Source: Vreelandella zhaodongensis | Lineage (GTDB): Bacteria; Pseudomonadota; Gammaproteobacteria; Pseudomonadales; Halomonadaceae | Assembly (NCBI RefSeq): GCF_013415115.1 | Contig: NZ_JACCDD010000001.1 | Span: 124,001-188,000 of the forward strand | DNA: 64,000 bases | Reading direction: 5' to 3' | Part shown: positions 10,401 to 18,630 of the stretch, piece by piece | Layout: each line of letters begins with the position of its first letter | How positions within the stretch are numbered: the first letter of the stretch is position 1 | Notes under the pieces: generated by a model | Database searches by the model: none | Told to the model about the DNA's origin: nothing | What the model saw: only the letters and a program-made list of their open reading frames with translations | Translations under genes and position numbers: made by a program

Positions 10401-13400
10401 CCGTTCTCTTCCAGCTCAACCGGCGGTGAAACGCTTAGGCCTTGCTCGTTTAACCAATCACTTAGCGTCGCTTGTTCGAGGGCTGCTTGATCGATACCTG
10501 GGGTTGCCAGTAGGTCATCTAGCCAACGGCTAGGTTGAATGCCAATGACCATTACTTGTGCGCCGGGTGCCAACTGGGCGGGCAAGGCTTCAATGAGCTG
10601 GCGGGTACGCTCAGGCTGAGTAACGTCCACGCTGATAAATGCTAGCTGGGCTTTGTCGGCGTCGCTAAGTATTGGCAGCGTCGCTTCCAGCGGCTGTATG
10701 TCCATCAGCGGGAAGCGTTCTTGCAGCTGCTCCGCTTGATGGCGAGCGGTATCACTGGTCGTGATGGCGCGGTAATGATGTGCGCCTTTGGTGATGTGTT
10801 GCGCATTGGTAAGCTGCTCAAGCAGGCGCTGACCAAGGGCAGGCGCACAGGGGCCAGCTTCCAGTAACTGAAGCCGCTGACCTGTGGGTAGGTTGGCAAG
10901 TACCGCTTCAATCAACATGCCTAGTTCGCTTGCTAATACCTGCCAGCCGCTTTCACCAATCAGCACGCGGTTGATGCCCGCGAGGTGCTCGCCCGTAATG
11001 CTTAAGCTTTCCAGCGAAGCGCTACCGTTGGTGAGCTGTTTGCGGTGAAGCCCTAAGCGACCCACCAAATGGATGGGGGCAAAATAGTCGGGGTAATCTT
11101 GTACCAGCAGTTGCCAGATAGTCTCTGGGGCGAGTTGTTCTTCGTCACCGTCCACGTTCAGCCCTTGGGTGAAGGCTTCGCTGAGGCTATCCAGCAGCGG
11201 TGCTACTTCTTGAGCATAGCGCTGACCGGTGCTAGCCGCATAGGCACTGCTCAGCCCTGCTAAGCGGGCAAGGGCATAGCCTGGCAGGGGGAGTGTTGTG
11301 GCGGTCAGTGGCGCAGGTGTTAGCTCTACATCTAAGTAGCTGAAGTGTTGATGGTGGGCGCGGTTAAGGCGAATTGCTTTAAAGCGGGTTTCGCTAAGCA
11401 CGGCCACGGCGTTGCCTGCAGCGTCATACAGTTCGAAGTCGGCGGTGAAGGAGTGGGGCGCGCGCTTACCCATTACCGCACGAGCCAGTACGGGCGCTCC
11501 GGCTTCGGCGTTCACCTGAAGTCGGCCGACGCGAACGGGCACAAATGCTAGCTGGGAGGCAAAGTCACTGTGTTGTGCCAGCAGCGGAATAAACATCTGG
11601 AAAGCGCTGTCCAGAATGCCGGGGTGCACGTGAAGCGTTTCAAGCTGTGATTGCACGTCTTCTGACAGTGTGATCTCGCCGATGACGCTATCGCCTTCAA
11701 TCCAGCCGCGACTAATGGCCTGGAAGGCGGGGCCGTAGTGCAGCCCAATGCGTTCGGCCATTTGTAAATGCTGGGCCAGGGTAACGTCTGGCGCTCGATT
11801 GGGCACGCTGGGAGCCTGGCGGTTAAGCAAAAAGCCTCGGCTTTCACGCATGCGGCGGGCAACAGCGTTTAGCTGCCATTCGCTGCCCGTGGCAGGTTCA
11901 CGGGAGTGAATCGCTAGGCGGCCATCGTCTGGGTTCAGCGTTAAGCGCATGGTGCGGCCATTGGGGCCGTCTAAGAGTAGTGGCGCGCGAATTTCCAACT
12001 CTTCGATATCCAGCAGCGGTGTATCTTTCTGCTGTAAGGCGGCGGCTAGGGTAAGTTCTACAAAGCCTGCGCCGGGGAAGACTGCACCTTCGCCGACCAC
12101 ATGGTCGGCTAGCCAGGGCTGGCGCTTGGTGTCCAGCTGGCTTTCCCAGGTGTGATCTTGCTGCGCAAGGGGGTAGCCCAGCAGTGGGTGCTGGTAATAG
12201 CGCGTAAGCAGGCCTTGGCCGTCGGTGGTGCCCTGCACCCAGTGATGAGTGCGTTGCCATGAGTAGCGGGGCAGTAGAACGCGCTGGCCTTCAACTGGGA
12301 AGAAGTGATGGCTTGCTAGGTTGAGTCCGCTTAGTAGCAGTTGGCCGAGGCTTCGAGTCAGCTCATCCGTTCCAGGCTTATGGCGCTCAATTGTACCCAG
12401 CACTAAACCGCTGCGCTCTTGTTGGCGCAGGGACTCGTTCAAGTAACGGCGCAAAATAGGATGCGCGCCAATTTCTATAAAGACGTTGTAACCTTGTTCG
12501 ATAAGCGTAGTAGCGGCGCCATCGAATAACACCGGCTCGCGGATATTGAGCCACCAATAATGCGCATCTAGCTGGGTGCCTTCGCTAATGGCGCCCGTGA
12601 CGGTGGAGACATAGGGGATCTCGGTGGCGCGCGGTTGAATATCAGCCAGCGCTTCCACCACGCCTGCTTTGATGCTGTCCATGGCGGGGCTATGGAAGGC
12701 GTAATCTAACGGCAGCCGTTTAGCGAAGATGTCCTGAGCGCTAAGTGCTGTTTCCAGCGCAGTCAGCTGGTCTTGGTCACCCGCGAGGGTGATGCCTTTG
12801 GGGCTGTTAATGCCCGCTAAGCTGATGTTGTTAAATTCGGGTTTTTCAAGCCAGGGTGCGATCTCTTCCGCGCTCATGGCAACCGCTGTCATTTCCCCTA
12901 GGCCACGGGTTTTGCCTTGATAGAAGCTGCGGTAGTAAATGACTTTTACGGCGTCTTCTAACGTAAGTGCGCCTGATGCCCAGGCCGCGGCGACTTCGCC
13001 AACGCTATGGCCGAAAACAGCGGTGGGTACAATGCCTTTGGATTTAAACCATTCGGTTAATGCGACCTGTAAGGCAAACAGCGCTGGTTGGGCAATCTCG
13101 GTGCGTTCAAAGCGGCCTTCGCTGGCCTCTTGTTGGTTGCGGCCCGCGAGCTCGTCGCGCAGTGAAAAATCCCCATGTTTCTGGAATAGAGCATCCACGT
13201 GGTCGATAGCATCACTGAATGCAGGCTCACTTTCCAGGAGGTCGTGGCCCATGGTTTCCCATTGGCAGCCGTTACCGTCGTAGACAAACACCGGACCACG
13301 TGCGTTGGCTAGGCGTTCAAGTGTCGCGGTTGGGCTTTCTTCACCTTCGGCGAACTGGCTTAGCGCGCTGGCGGCAGCTTCCGGCGTTTGGGCAAAACAG

Positions 13401-14860
13401 AGCGCACCAAACGTGTGATGTTCACGATGGCTGTGCAGTGTATGTGCGATGTCGTAAAAGGGTTGGTCACTTTCACGCAAATAGCTGGCTAATGCGCGTG
13501 CATTAGCGGCGAGTGCTTCCTGACTTCGAGCACTAATGCGGATAGGTAGCGCGGTGTCAGGCATTTGACGGGATGCTGGGGTTTTTTCTGGCGCACTTTC
13601 CAAAATAACATGGGCATTTGCGCCGCCAAAGCCGAACGAGTTCACGCCAATGACCAAGCGGCCTTGTTTTTTCAGTGACTGGGCTTTAGTGACAACACTA
13701 ATGTTCCACTCATCAAATTTGATGAGCGGATTGAGGTTACGAATGCCAATGGTGGCAGGTACTTCACGGTGTTGCAGGCTGTAAAGTGCTTTGGCAAGCC
13801 CAGCTACCCCAGAAGCAGTTTCCAGGTGGCCAACGTTACTTTTTACCGAGCCGATAGGTAGCGGCGTTTTACGGAACTTGCCCAGCGCTTCGCCAATGGC
13901 TCGGGTTTCTATCGGGTCGCCAACGGCGGTGCCGGTACCATGGGCTTCAAGGTAGTCGATCTCATCCGGTGCAATACCGGCCTGCTCGTAGGCGCGGCGC
14001 ATTAGCTCAATTTGCGCGCTGGGATTGGGCACGGTAAGGCCGGATTTGTGGCCGTCGGTGTTAACGGCTGAGCCCGCTACTACCGCCAGGATATTGTCGC
14101 CATCGGCGACTGCCTGGTCGTAATCTTTGAGCAAAAACAGCCCCGCGCCTTCTGAGCGCACGTAGCCGTTACCTGCTTCATCAAATACCTGACAGCGCCC
14201 CGTGGGGGAGAGCATGCTAGCCTTCGAGAAAATGATGAAACCGTACGGATGCAAATGCAGGCTGATACCACCGGCCAGCGCCATGTTGGTTTCACCACTG
14301 CGGATAGATTGGCAGGCTTGATGAAACGCGACCATGGAAGACGAGCAGGCGGTGTCCAGCGACATGCTAGGGCCATGCAGGTCAAATACGTATGAGAGGC
14401 GGTTAGAGGCAATACTGGAGGTGTTGCCTGTGGCTGTCGAGGCGTCAATGGCCCCCATGTCATCCGCCATGCGATAAGAGTAATCAAGGCTGGCGACGCC
14501 AAGGAAAACGCCGCACTGGCTGCCGCGGAGGCTACTAGGCGTAATGCCCGCGCTTTCCATGGCTTCCCAGCTAAGTTCTAGCAGCATGCGCTGTTGAGGG
14601 TCCATGTTCGCCGCTTCACGGGGCGAAATGCCGAAAAACTCTGCGTCGAAGCCACTTATATCGCCAAGGCTACCAGCGGCAAACGTAACGCTGGTGCCTG
14701 GGTGACGTTTATCTGGGTGCCAGTACGCATCGTGGCTCCAGCGGTCTGGGGCCACTTGGGTGACGAGGTCTTTTTCGGCTTGCAGGTCCTGCCAGAACGT
14801 TTCAGGTGTGGTGCCGGGGAAACGATGGGCGGCGCCGATGATGGCAACGCGTTTAGTCAT
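7457..14860 (-). CDS. Highly reducing type I polyketide / fatty acid synthase (RkpA-like)
   Basis: A 2467-aa single-module megasynthase. Domains in order: KS (about 1-430; Cys172 in DTACSSS, EAHGTGT near 307, KSNVGHLE near 344); AT (about 530-850; Ser619 in GHSVGE, YAFHSP near 720, malonyl-like); DH (about 890-1170; His920 in HVVGEGAVFP); a linker of about 500 aa with a decayed methyltransferase fold (LLEAGPCAPALG near 1335, where the SAM-binding glycines are poor); ER (about 1700-2040; HGAAGGVG at 1875); KR (VTGGLGGFG at 2080, Tyr2224 in QANYVAANHW); ACP (Ser2387 in GFDSLMGVEL). All reductive domains look intact and there is no thioesterase, so the product should be a saturated acyl-ACP built iteratively. 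It overlaps its neighbours by 4 nt on both sides. RkpA is the best functional analogue; the chain length cannot be read from the sequence. Confidence 0.95.
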   Translation of the reverse strand: MTKRVAIIGAAHRFPGTTPETFWQDLQAEKDLVTQVAPDRWSHDAYWHPDKRHPGTSVTFAAGSLGDISGFDAEFFGISPREAANMDPQQRMLLELSWEAMESAGITPSSLRGSQCGVFLGVASLDYSYRMADDMGAIDASTATGNTSSIASNRLSYVFDLHGPSMSLDTACSSSMVAFHQACQSIRSGETNMALAGGISLHLHPYGFIIFSKASMLSPTGRCQVFDEAGNGYVRSEGAGLFLLKDYDQAVADGDNILAVVAGSAVNTDGHKSGLTVPNPSAQIELMRRAYEQAGIAPDEIDYLEAHGTGTAVGDPIETRAIGEALGKFRKTPLPIGSVKSNVGHLETASGVAGLAKALYSLQHREVPATIGIRNLNPLIKFDEWNISVVTKAQSLKKQGRLVIGVNSFGFGGANAHVILESAPEKTPASRQMPDTALPIRISARSQEALAANARALASYLRESDQPFYDIAHTLHSHREHHTFGALCFAQTPEAAASALSQFAEGEESPTATLERLANARGPVFVYDGNGCQWETMGHDLLESEPAFSDAIDHVDALFQKHGDFSLRDELAGRNQQEASEGRFERTEIAQPALFALQVALTEWFKSKGIVPTAVFGHSVGEVAAAWASGALTLEDAVKVIYYRSFYQGKTRGLGEMTAVAMSAEEIAPWLEKPEFNNISLAGINSPKGITLAGDQDQLTALETALSAQDIFAKRLPLDYAFHSPAMDSIKAGVVEALADIQPRATEIPYVSTVTGAISEGTQLDAHYWWLNIREPVLFDGAATTLIEQGYNVFIEIGAHPILRRYLNESLRQQERSGLVLGTIERHKPGTDELTRSLGQLLLSGLNLASHHFFPVEGQRVLLPRYSWQRTHHWVQGTTDGQGLLTRYYQHPLLGYPLAQQDHTWESQLDTKRQPWLADHVVGEGAVFPGAGFVELTLAAALQQKDTPLLDIEELEIRAPLLLDGPNGRTMRLTLNPDDGRLAIHSREPATGSEWQLNAVARRMRESRGFLLNRQAPSVPNRAPDVTLAQHLQMAERIGLHYGPAFQAISRGWIEGDSVIGEITLSEDVQSQLETLHVHPGILDSAFQMFIPLLAQHSDFASQLAFVPVRVGRLQVNAEAGAPVLARAVMGKRAPHSFTADFELYDAAGNAVAVLSETRFKAIRLNRAHHQHFSYLDVELTPAPLTATTLPLPGYALARLAGLSSAYAASTGQRYAQEVAPLLDSLSEAFTQGLNVDGDEEQLAPETIWQLLVQDYPDYFAPIHLVGRLGLHRKQLTNGSASLESLSITGEHLAGINRVLIGESGWQVLASELGMLIEAVLANLPTGQRLQLLEAGPCAPALGQRLLEQLTNAQHITKGAHHYRAITTSDTARHQAEQLQERFPLMDIQPLEATLPILSDADKAQLAFISVDVTQPERTRQLIEALPAQLAPGAQVMVIGIQPSRWLDDLLATPGIDQAALEQATLSDWLNEQGLSVSPPVELEENGAYLLHAQAATFADESNTTGNPVSHHLIVADTPHLALAERLANKLRVYTNGYASHSNAGNDGVSNDAFSNDSVWVTVSDAVPAALLNEAQAAFGESFGKGVSALNVVDFRQRGAASTAEQTQRCHRAQQWSLALEASGLEGQGTPVTLWLPTQEASTGDDAALWGFGRSLANEAVGHRVTLIDLPVTPNDAALDVLAATLATPDSENELVVTAEGSRFATRLRTLPAPHPAKQVSTAPRQAMTLGFALPGQLRQLQWRPRQLPELGADDVEIRVKATGLNFRDVMYTLGLLSDEAIENGFAGPTLGLEFSGEVIAVGANVNHVTPGQAVVGFGPASFSDRLIASQHAVAPLPEGVSYAAAATIPTTFFTVYYALKHLARLEPGEKVLIHGAAGGVGIAALQIAQWMGADIYATVGSEEKRDFLRLMGEERIYDSRSLTFAEEILEDTQGEGVDIVLNSLAGEAINQNLRALRPFGRFLELGKRDFYENTHIGLRPFRNNLSYFGIDSDQLMKVQPALTQRLFGEMMALFNDGTLSPLPFTAFSHSQVIDAFRYMQQARQIGKVVVTYEQPIAPPRNELLGTDTMALAAEACYLVTGGLGGFGLKTAQWLVSKGARQLVLLSRSGPTSEEAQAAIAAFEAQGVNVLATACDITDHDALASVIARAQRELGSLKGIVHAATVIDDGLIRNLDAERIQKVLAPKIDGARHLDALTRDIELDFFVLYSSATTLFGNPGQANYVAANHWMEAFAARRRAAGLPATCVRWGAIEDVGFLARNTRTRDALQERLGGSALRSDDALNVLEQMLLTPGPSLGVLELEWGALARFLPTAQAPRFNEIARTSDDDGSADSDDDISALLADLTPEEMHSTVTELLRAELASILLIDEEKIDVNRSVYDMGFDSLMGVELMTAIENRLGVQVPVMVLSEASSLNKLASVLIQKLHQHDNDVEEAPQDALASLAARHGADGLTKESASTSTTETP

Positions 14861-16548
14861 TCTTGCTCCTGAGGTTCTGGTTCTGCCTTGATCACATCGC
14901 TACTTATATCGCGTCCAAACGCCTGTTTAAATAGCTGAACGCCAAGTTCGTTAGATGACAACGTGCACGATCCTTGTACAGCAGGCGGCTGGTCGGGCAA
15001 GTTGCTATTTAGTTTAGTATGTAAAGCACTGTCTGATTGCGTTGACCATATCATATACGGTGTGTCGCCATCAGGTGGCGAGTAATGCCCATATGCATCA
15101 GGCAGGATCGGTACGTGGTCACCGTACCAGCCAAGTAGCCCTGGCCTTGAAGCTGATTGTAGTGCTGCTTTAACGCTACCCAGCATGTGGTCTGCTTCAC
15201 TTAAATGTTGCAGGTAAACGGCTAGGTCACGCAAATAATTTGGTAGCGGCCATGCTGCATTTGGCAGTGTTTTCGCTAGCGTCGCTCTGTCGGGTGCCTC
15301 TAAGTGTAACGGACCATGGTTTTCCATGGTGATCACAAAGACAAATAATGGCCTATTATCGCCATCTTCGAGCAGGCGTCCAACCTTTCGTGCAACTGCT
15401 TGGTCGCTAATGTACTGACCATGCTTATCCTGGCTGCTGAACGCGTTGATGTCGATGAATGACTCAAAACCCAATTTAGGGATAACGCGGTCGCGCAGAT
15501 AGAAGGTGGCAGGGTAAGGGTGTACGCAAACAGTACGGTAGCCTTGCGCCTTAAAGGCACTGGCAATGCTAGGCATGGTATGGCGTGACAGTGTGCGGTA
15601 GGGGTTGAATTGGCGAGCTCCCCAGGTCTTGGGCGGCAGGCCTGTTAACACAGCGGATTCGGTACGCACCGTATTGGCCCCCCAGGCAGGGACGTTAAGT
15701 GTTCCGTATAGAAGTGCACCCGCGCGCGTGGCGTCATAATTTGGCAGTAGGTCAGCGGCAACGTCTTCACACCAAGCGCGAGGGTCAAAAAACGATTCGC
15801 TTTGTACTAATACCACGTTAGGTGGCATGGCGGTCGCTCCATTGGCAACCGTGCTTTGCTTAGCAGTGCTTTGTTCAGCAGTGCTTTGTTCAGCAGTGCT
15901 TTGCGCTAGTGCATAAAAAGGAGATGTCGTTGGCGCTGGTGCGTGAGAGCGCGCCAGGGCGATACCGTAGCTCCACAGACTTGAGAATAAACCCAGGTGG
16001 TCTAGGTCAGCTGCGGGATCAAGCGTGATGGAGGGGAGTTGACGCCATCCTAGCCAAACGATTAGTGCGCCGGTGGTTATCAGGCTAACGCTACTAAGTA
16101 AAAATGCCGTCACACCCTTTTGGTTCGTCAGCGGAGGCTCAACATAAAAAAAGCTACCAATGGCAACGGCGCCCGCGCTGCTGGCGGCAATAGCAAGACC
16201 AATGCCGAAAAAGGGCACATAAAGCCTTGGATGCAGGATGGCATCCCAAAAATACTCAAAATCGTGGCAAATAAACGGCTCATTCAAGGTGCGGGACTTG
16301 GTGTTGCTGGCTTGCACCACCACGAGCTGCAGCGAAAGAATAAACACCACCGCAAACCAGGGGCGCTGTAGAATCAGCACAAACAGACCGAATAGCAGCA
16401 GCCAGCAGCCAAGGTGCACCATGTTGGCAGCAAGGCTGCGTTGCCAGCAAGGTTGTGGGCGTGGTTTGAGTAATGCTTCAAACAGCAGGCTGAACAACAA
16501 ACCCGCTAGAAGCGGACCCATTAGCACGGGGGAAGCAAGCAGTTGCAT
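14857..16548 (-). CDS. Membrane alkaline-phosphatase-superfamily protein (RkpI / LtaS-like sulfatase fold)
   Basis: A 563-aa inner-membrane protein with about five N-terminal hydrophobic segments (residues 1-190) and a C-terminal periplasmic sulfatase/phosphoglycerol-transferase-type domain. Family hallmarks: VVLVQSESFFDPR (metal region), PAWGANTVRTESAVLTGL (nucleophile Thr region), GYRTVCVHPYPATFYLRD, FVFVITMENHGPL, and the metal-binding LLGWYGDHVPILPD. The ATG at 16548 was chosen because GGGAGG lies 8 nt upstream; it begins 1 nt after the SDR stop. An in-frame ATG at 16572 would overlap that gene. The stop overlaps the PKS start (ATGA). It probably transfers or removes a phospho-head group on the capsule lipid, as proposed for RkpI. 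The substrate is unknown. Confidence 0.85.
   Translation of the reverse strand: MQLLASPVLMGPLLAGLLFSLLFEALLKPRPQPCWQRSLAANMVHLGCWLLLFGLFVLILQRPWFAVVFILSLQLVVVQASNTKSRTLNEPFICHDFEYFWDAILHPRLYVPFFGIGLAIAASSAGAVAIGSFFYVEPPLTNQKGVTAFLLSSVSLITTGALIVWLGWRQLPSITLDPAADLDHLGLFSSLWSYGIALARSHAPAPTTSPFYALAQSTAEQSTAEQSTAKQSTVANGATAMPPNVVLVQSESFFDPRAWCEDVAADLLPNYDATRAGALLYGTLNVPAWGANTVRTESAVLTGLPPKTWGARQFNPYRTLSRHTMPSIASAFKAQGYRTVCVHPYPATFYLRDRVIPKLGFESFIDINAFSSQDKHGQYISDQAVARKVGRLLEDGDNRPLFVFVITMENHGPLHLEAPDRATLAKTLPNAAWPLPNYLRDLAVYLQHLSEADHMLGSVKAALQSASRPGLLGWYGDHVPILPDAYGHYSPPDGDTPYMIWSTQSDSALHTKLNSNLPDQPPAVQGSCTLSSNELGVQLFKQAFGRDISSDVIKAEPEPQEQE
15851..15910. repeat. Four 15-bp tandem units inside the phosphatase-superfamily gene
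   Basis: Units GTGCTTTGYTYAGCA occur at 15851, 15866 and 15881, with a diverged fourth at 15896. They encode a repeated Ala-Glu/Lys-Gln-Ser-Thr linker between the membrane part and the catalytic domain. The period is a multiple of three, so copy-number change would alter linker length without a frameshift. Confidence 0.9.
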
Positions 16549-16549
16549 G

Positions 16550-17383
16550 CTACTTTCCTCCCATGTGGCCAAAGCCCAAGTGCTTGATGAACCATTGAGA
16601 GATGCTGGCAGGCAATACCGCTAACCACCATGAGCCGAAGTTAAGTGGGAATGGAAAACTAATACGTGCGCGATTCGCTGTGATACCGCGCTGAATTGCT
16701 TTGGCAGCACGCTCAGGTGACCACTCCCAAGGCTTTGGGCCAGGCATGGCATCGCACATGGGTGAGGTCACATAGCCAGGCATTACCACTGTGACACCGA
16801 TACCGTGAGGGGCAAGTAAGCCACGGAGCCCTTCACCGTAGGCCTTGATGCCTGCTTTGCTGGCGCTGTAGCTAGGCGTTGTTGGCAGGCCATGCCAGCC
16901 TGCAAGAGAGCTAATAAACACCAGCTGGCCGCTGCCTCGTGCTTGCATGGCAGGTACCAAGCGCTGCGCCATGGCAATGGGGGCTTTTAAATTAATATCC
17001 AACAGTGCTTGCACGTCATCCCATGGTTCAAGTGTTTGGTCGCTTGGGTGCGTATTGATGCCCGCATTGGCAATCGCGATGTCTGGCAAGTGCTCGGCAC
17101 ATAGGGTATCTAGCCAAGTGTTCAGTTCGGTGGTGTCAGTCAGGCTGGCGGATGACAGTGACACCTGAGCGCCTTTCCCGTGACACACTCCCGCCAGCTC
17201 TTCAAGCGACTGTCGATTGCGCCCATGCAACACCAGGTGCGTATTGGGTGCTGCGTAAGCGTGAGCCAATGCACCGCCAATGGCGCCCGTTGCGCCGGTG
17301 ATGAGCACGCAGCGTGGTTTGCCAAGAGCCGCACTCTCAGTTGATGGCGTTTTTGAAGGCTTAGATGATAGAGCAGTGCTCAA
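16550..17383 (-). CDS. Short-chain dehydrogenase/reductase (RkpH / 3-ketosphinganine-reductase-like)
   Basis: A 277-aa classical SDR. The cofactor motif TGATGAIG follows an N-terminal Ser-rich tail of about 25 aa. NAG is in IANAGINTHP. The catalytic Ser is in VFISSLAGWHG, and Tyr172/Lys176 are in SYSASK. The C-terminus carries a hydrophobic, Trp/Phe-rich tail (FPFPLNFGSWWLAVLP) that could touch the membrane. It overlaps kpsS by 4 nt and abuts the next gene, so it belongs to the capsule lipid operon. The expected role is reduction of the amino ketone made by the oxoamine synthase, by analogy with ketosphinganine reductases and RkpH. The substrate is not proven by sequence. Confidence 0.85.
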   Translation of the reverse strand: MSTALSSKPSKTPSTESAALGKPRCVLITGATGAIGGALAHAYAAPNTHLVLHGRNRQSLEELAGVCHGKGAQVSLSSASLTDTTELNTWLDTLCAEHLPDIAIANAGINTHPSDQTLEPWDDVQALLDINLKAPIAMAQRLVPAMQARGSGQLVFISSLAGWHGLPTTPSYSASKAGIKAYGEGLRGLLAPHGIGVTVVMPGYVTSPMCDAMPGPKPWEWSPERAAKAIQRGITANRARISFPFPLNFGSWWLAVLPASISQWFIKHLGFGHMGGK

Positions 17384-18630
17384 AGCAACTTCTCCAGCGG
17401 TGAAGGGCAGGCTTCTAGTATATGCGCTGCGTTGTCCACTGCTAAATCGATACCAGGCTGGCAGTAAAAGCCGCCGTTAACCTGCACGGTATGCATGACG
17501 GTGTTGCGAAAGTAACCAAACATGGCTTGGCTTGGTAGTGGTGGCTGGTGCCAAAACTCATCCAGCGTGCCTTCGTAGGTAAGGCCTGCCAAGTTGTAGA
17601 TGGGGTCGCTGAGGGCAAAGGTGGGGCACTGTTTTTCAAGAGAAACAATGCCTACCGTACTGTTCACGGTGACCGTGCCTGCAGCGTGTTTGAGCAGCGG
17701 GTTAAGGTTGCCTGATTCTAAGTAAACAATGCGCCCTTGCAGGCCATAAAAATCGGCAAGCTTTTGAATGACTTTAGGGTAGTTAACCAGCCCCATATCC
17801 AGCGGGTGGTTTTTAATACACAGCAGCGCATCGCTTGGCGCATGCAACGCAAATGAGCCCATGACGTGATCCATTACCTGTTCCATATTGTCGTAAGGCG
17901 AATGGTCACGAATTTGCGCATCGGTATTCAGCTGCAGCGGCAGCATAAAGTAAGGCTTTCCACCTTCAATCAGGTTCTTAATACGCTCGGCATCACGTTT
18001 TTTCCACTGTTTCAGCAGTGTGAAACGCTTGATGTAACCCGCATACTCTACCGGTGCAGTAATGGGGGCGTGGTTGCGGTAGTGGGGGGCTACCAGCGGG
18101 TTTGCCAGCCCGGCCAAGTGGTAGCAAACATCATGGGCGGCGCGGATTTTAAACGATGAATGAAAACGAACCGGCGCAGGTAGCCTAGGCAGTGCTTTAC
18201 CGGTTTCATAAAACCAAGTCGGGTCGCGGGGCAGCAGTGAATGACCATTGACTCCCTCACGTTCCAGCGTGACCCAAAAAGGGCGAAAGTATCCCTCTTC
18301 AAATACGTGAGTGCGAATACCTGCTGCCTGGGCCTGATCAACGGCAGGGCGATGAATAGGTCGGCGGTCACCAAACAGCACTTGGTCGGTAATGCCATAG
18401 CGTTGCCAAAGCGACTGAATATAAGCGGGCAGTTCGCTGAGTGGCCCCCGAAACAGGTGGTTTTGGCTATGAGTACGCTGCCAGTAAACGATATCTCCGG
18501 CGTTGAAGTTAACCTTTACCACGCGGTGACCATCGTCGGTTAGGCGACGGGCAAGGCGTTGGTAAAAGGGCGAGCAAACGCCTTGTAAAAATAAGAATGC
18601 GCGCTTTTGCTTCAACTTAATGGCTTCCAA
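17380..18630 (-). CDS. kpsS: Capsule polysaccharide Kdo-linker transferase, KpsS family
   Basis: A 416-aa KpsS-type cytosolic glycosyltransferase. In group 2 capsule systems KpsS adds the first beta-Kdo to the lipid acceptor of the capsule. Recognised from the opening RAFLFLQGVCSPFYQRLARRL ... GHRVVKVNFNAGD, then HVFEEGYFRPFWVTLEREGVNG, the central KPYFMLPLQLNTDAQI, CIKNHPLDMGL, and the end GTVTVNSTVGI. It overlaps kpsC by 14 nt and the SDR by 4 nt (ATGA). The pairing of KpsS and KpsC with a PKS-derived lipid line is unlike E. coli, where the acceptor is phosphatidylglycerol. Rhizobial RkpJ is the nearest parallel. Confidence 0.9.
   Translation of the reverse strand: MEAIKLKQKRAFLFLQGVCSPFYQRLARRLTDDGHRVVKVNFNAGDIVYWQRTHSQNHLFRGPLSELPAYIQSLWQRYGITDQVLFGDRRPIHRPAVDQAQAAGIRTHVFEEGYFRPFWVTLEREGVNGHSLLPRDPTWFYETGKALPRLPAPVRFHSSFKIRAAHDVCYHLAGLANPLVAPHYRNHAPITAPVEYAGYIKRFTLLKQWKKRDAERIKNLIEGGKPYFMLPLQLNTDAQIRDHSPYDNMEQVMDHVMGSFALHAPSDALLCIKNHPLDMGLVNYPKVIQKLADFYGLQGRIVYLESGNLNPLLKHAAGTVTVNSTVGIVSLEKQCPTFALSDPIYNLAGLTYEGTLDEFWHQPPLPSQAMFGYFRNTVMHTVQVNGGFYCQPGIDLAVDNAAHILEACPSPLEKLL

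Noticed and set aside
7457..14860. Polyunsaturated fatty acid synthase (Pfa type) as identity of the megasynthase
   Set aside because: Only one ACP and the PKS-style KS-AT-DH-ER-KR order; Pfa enzymes have tandem ACPs and separate subunits.
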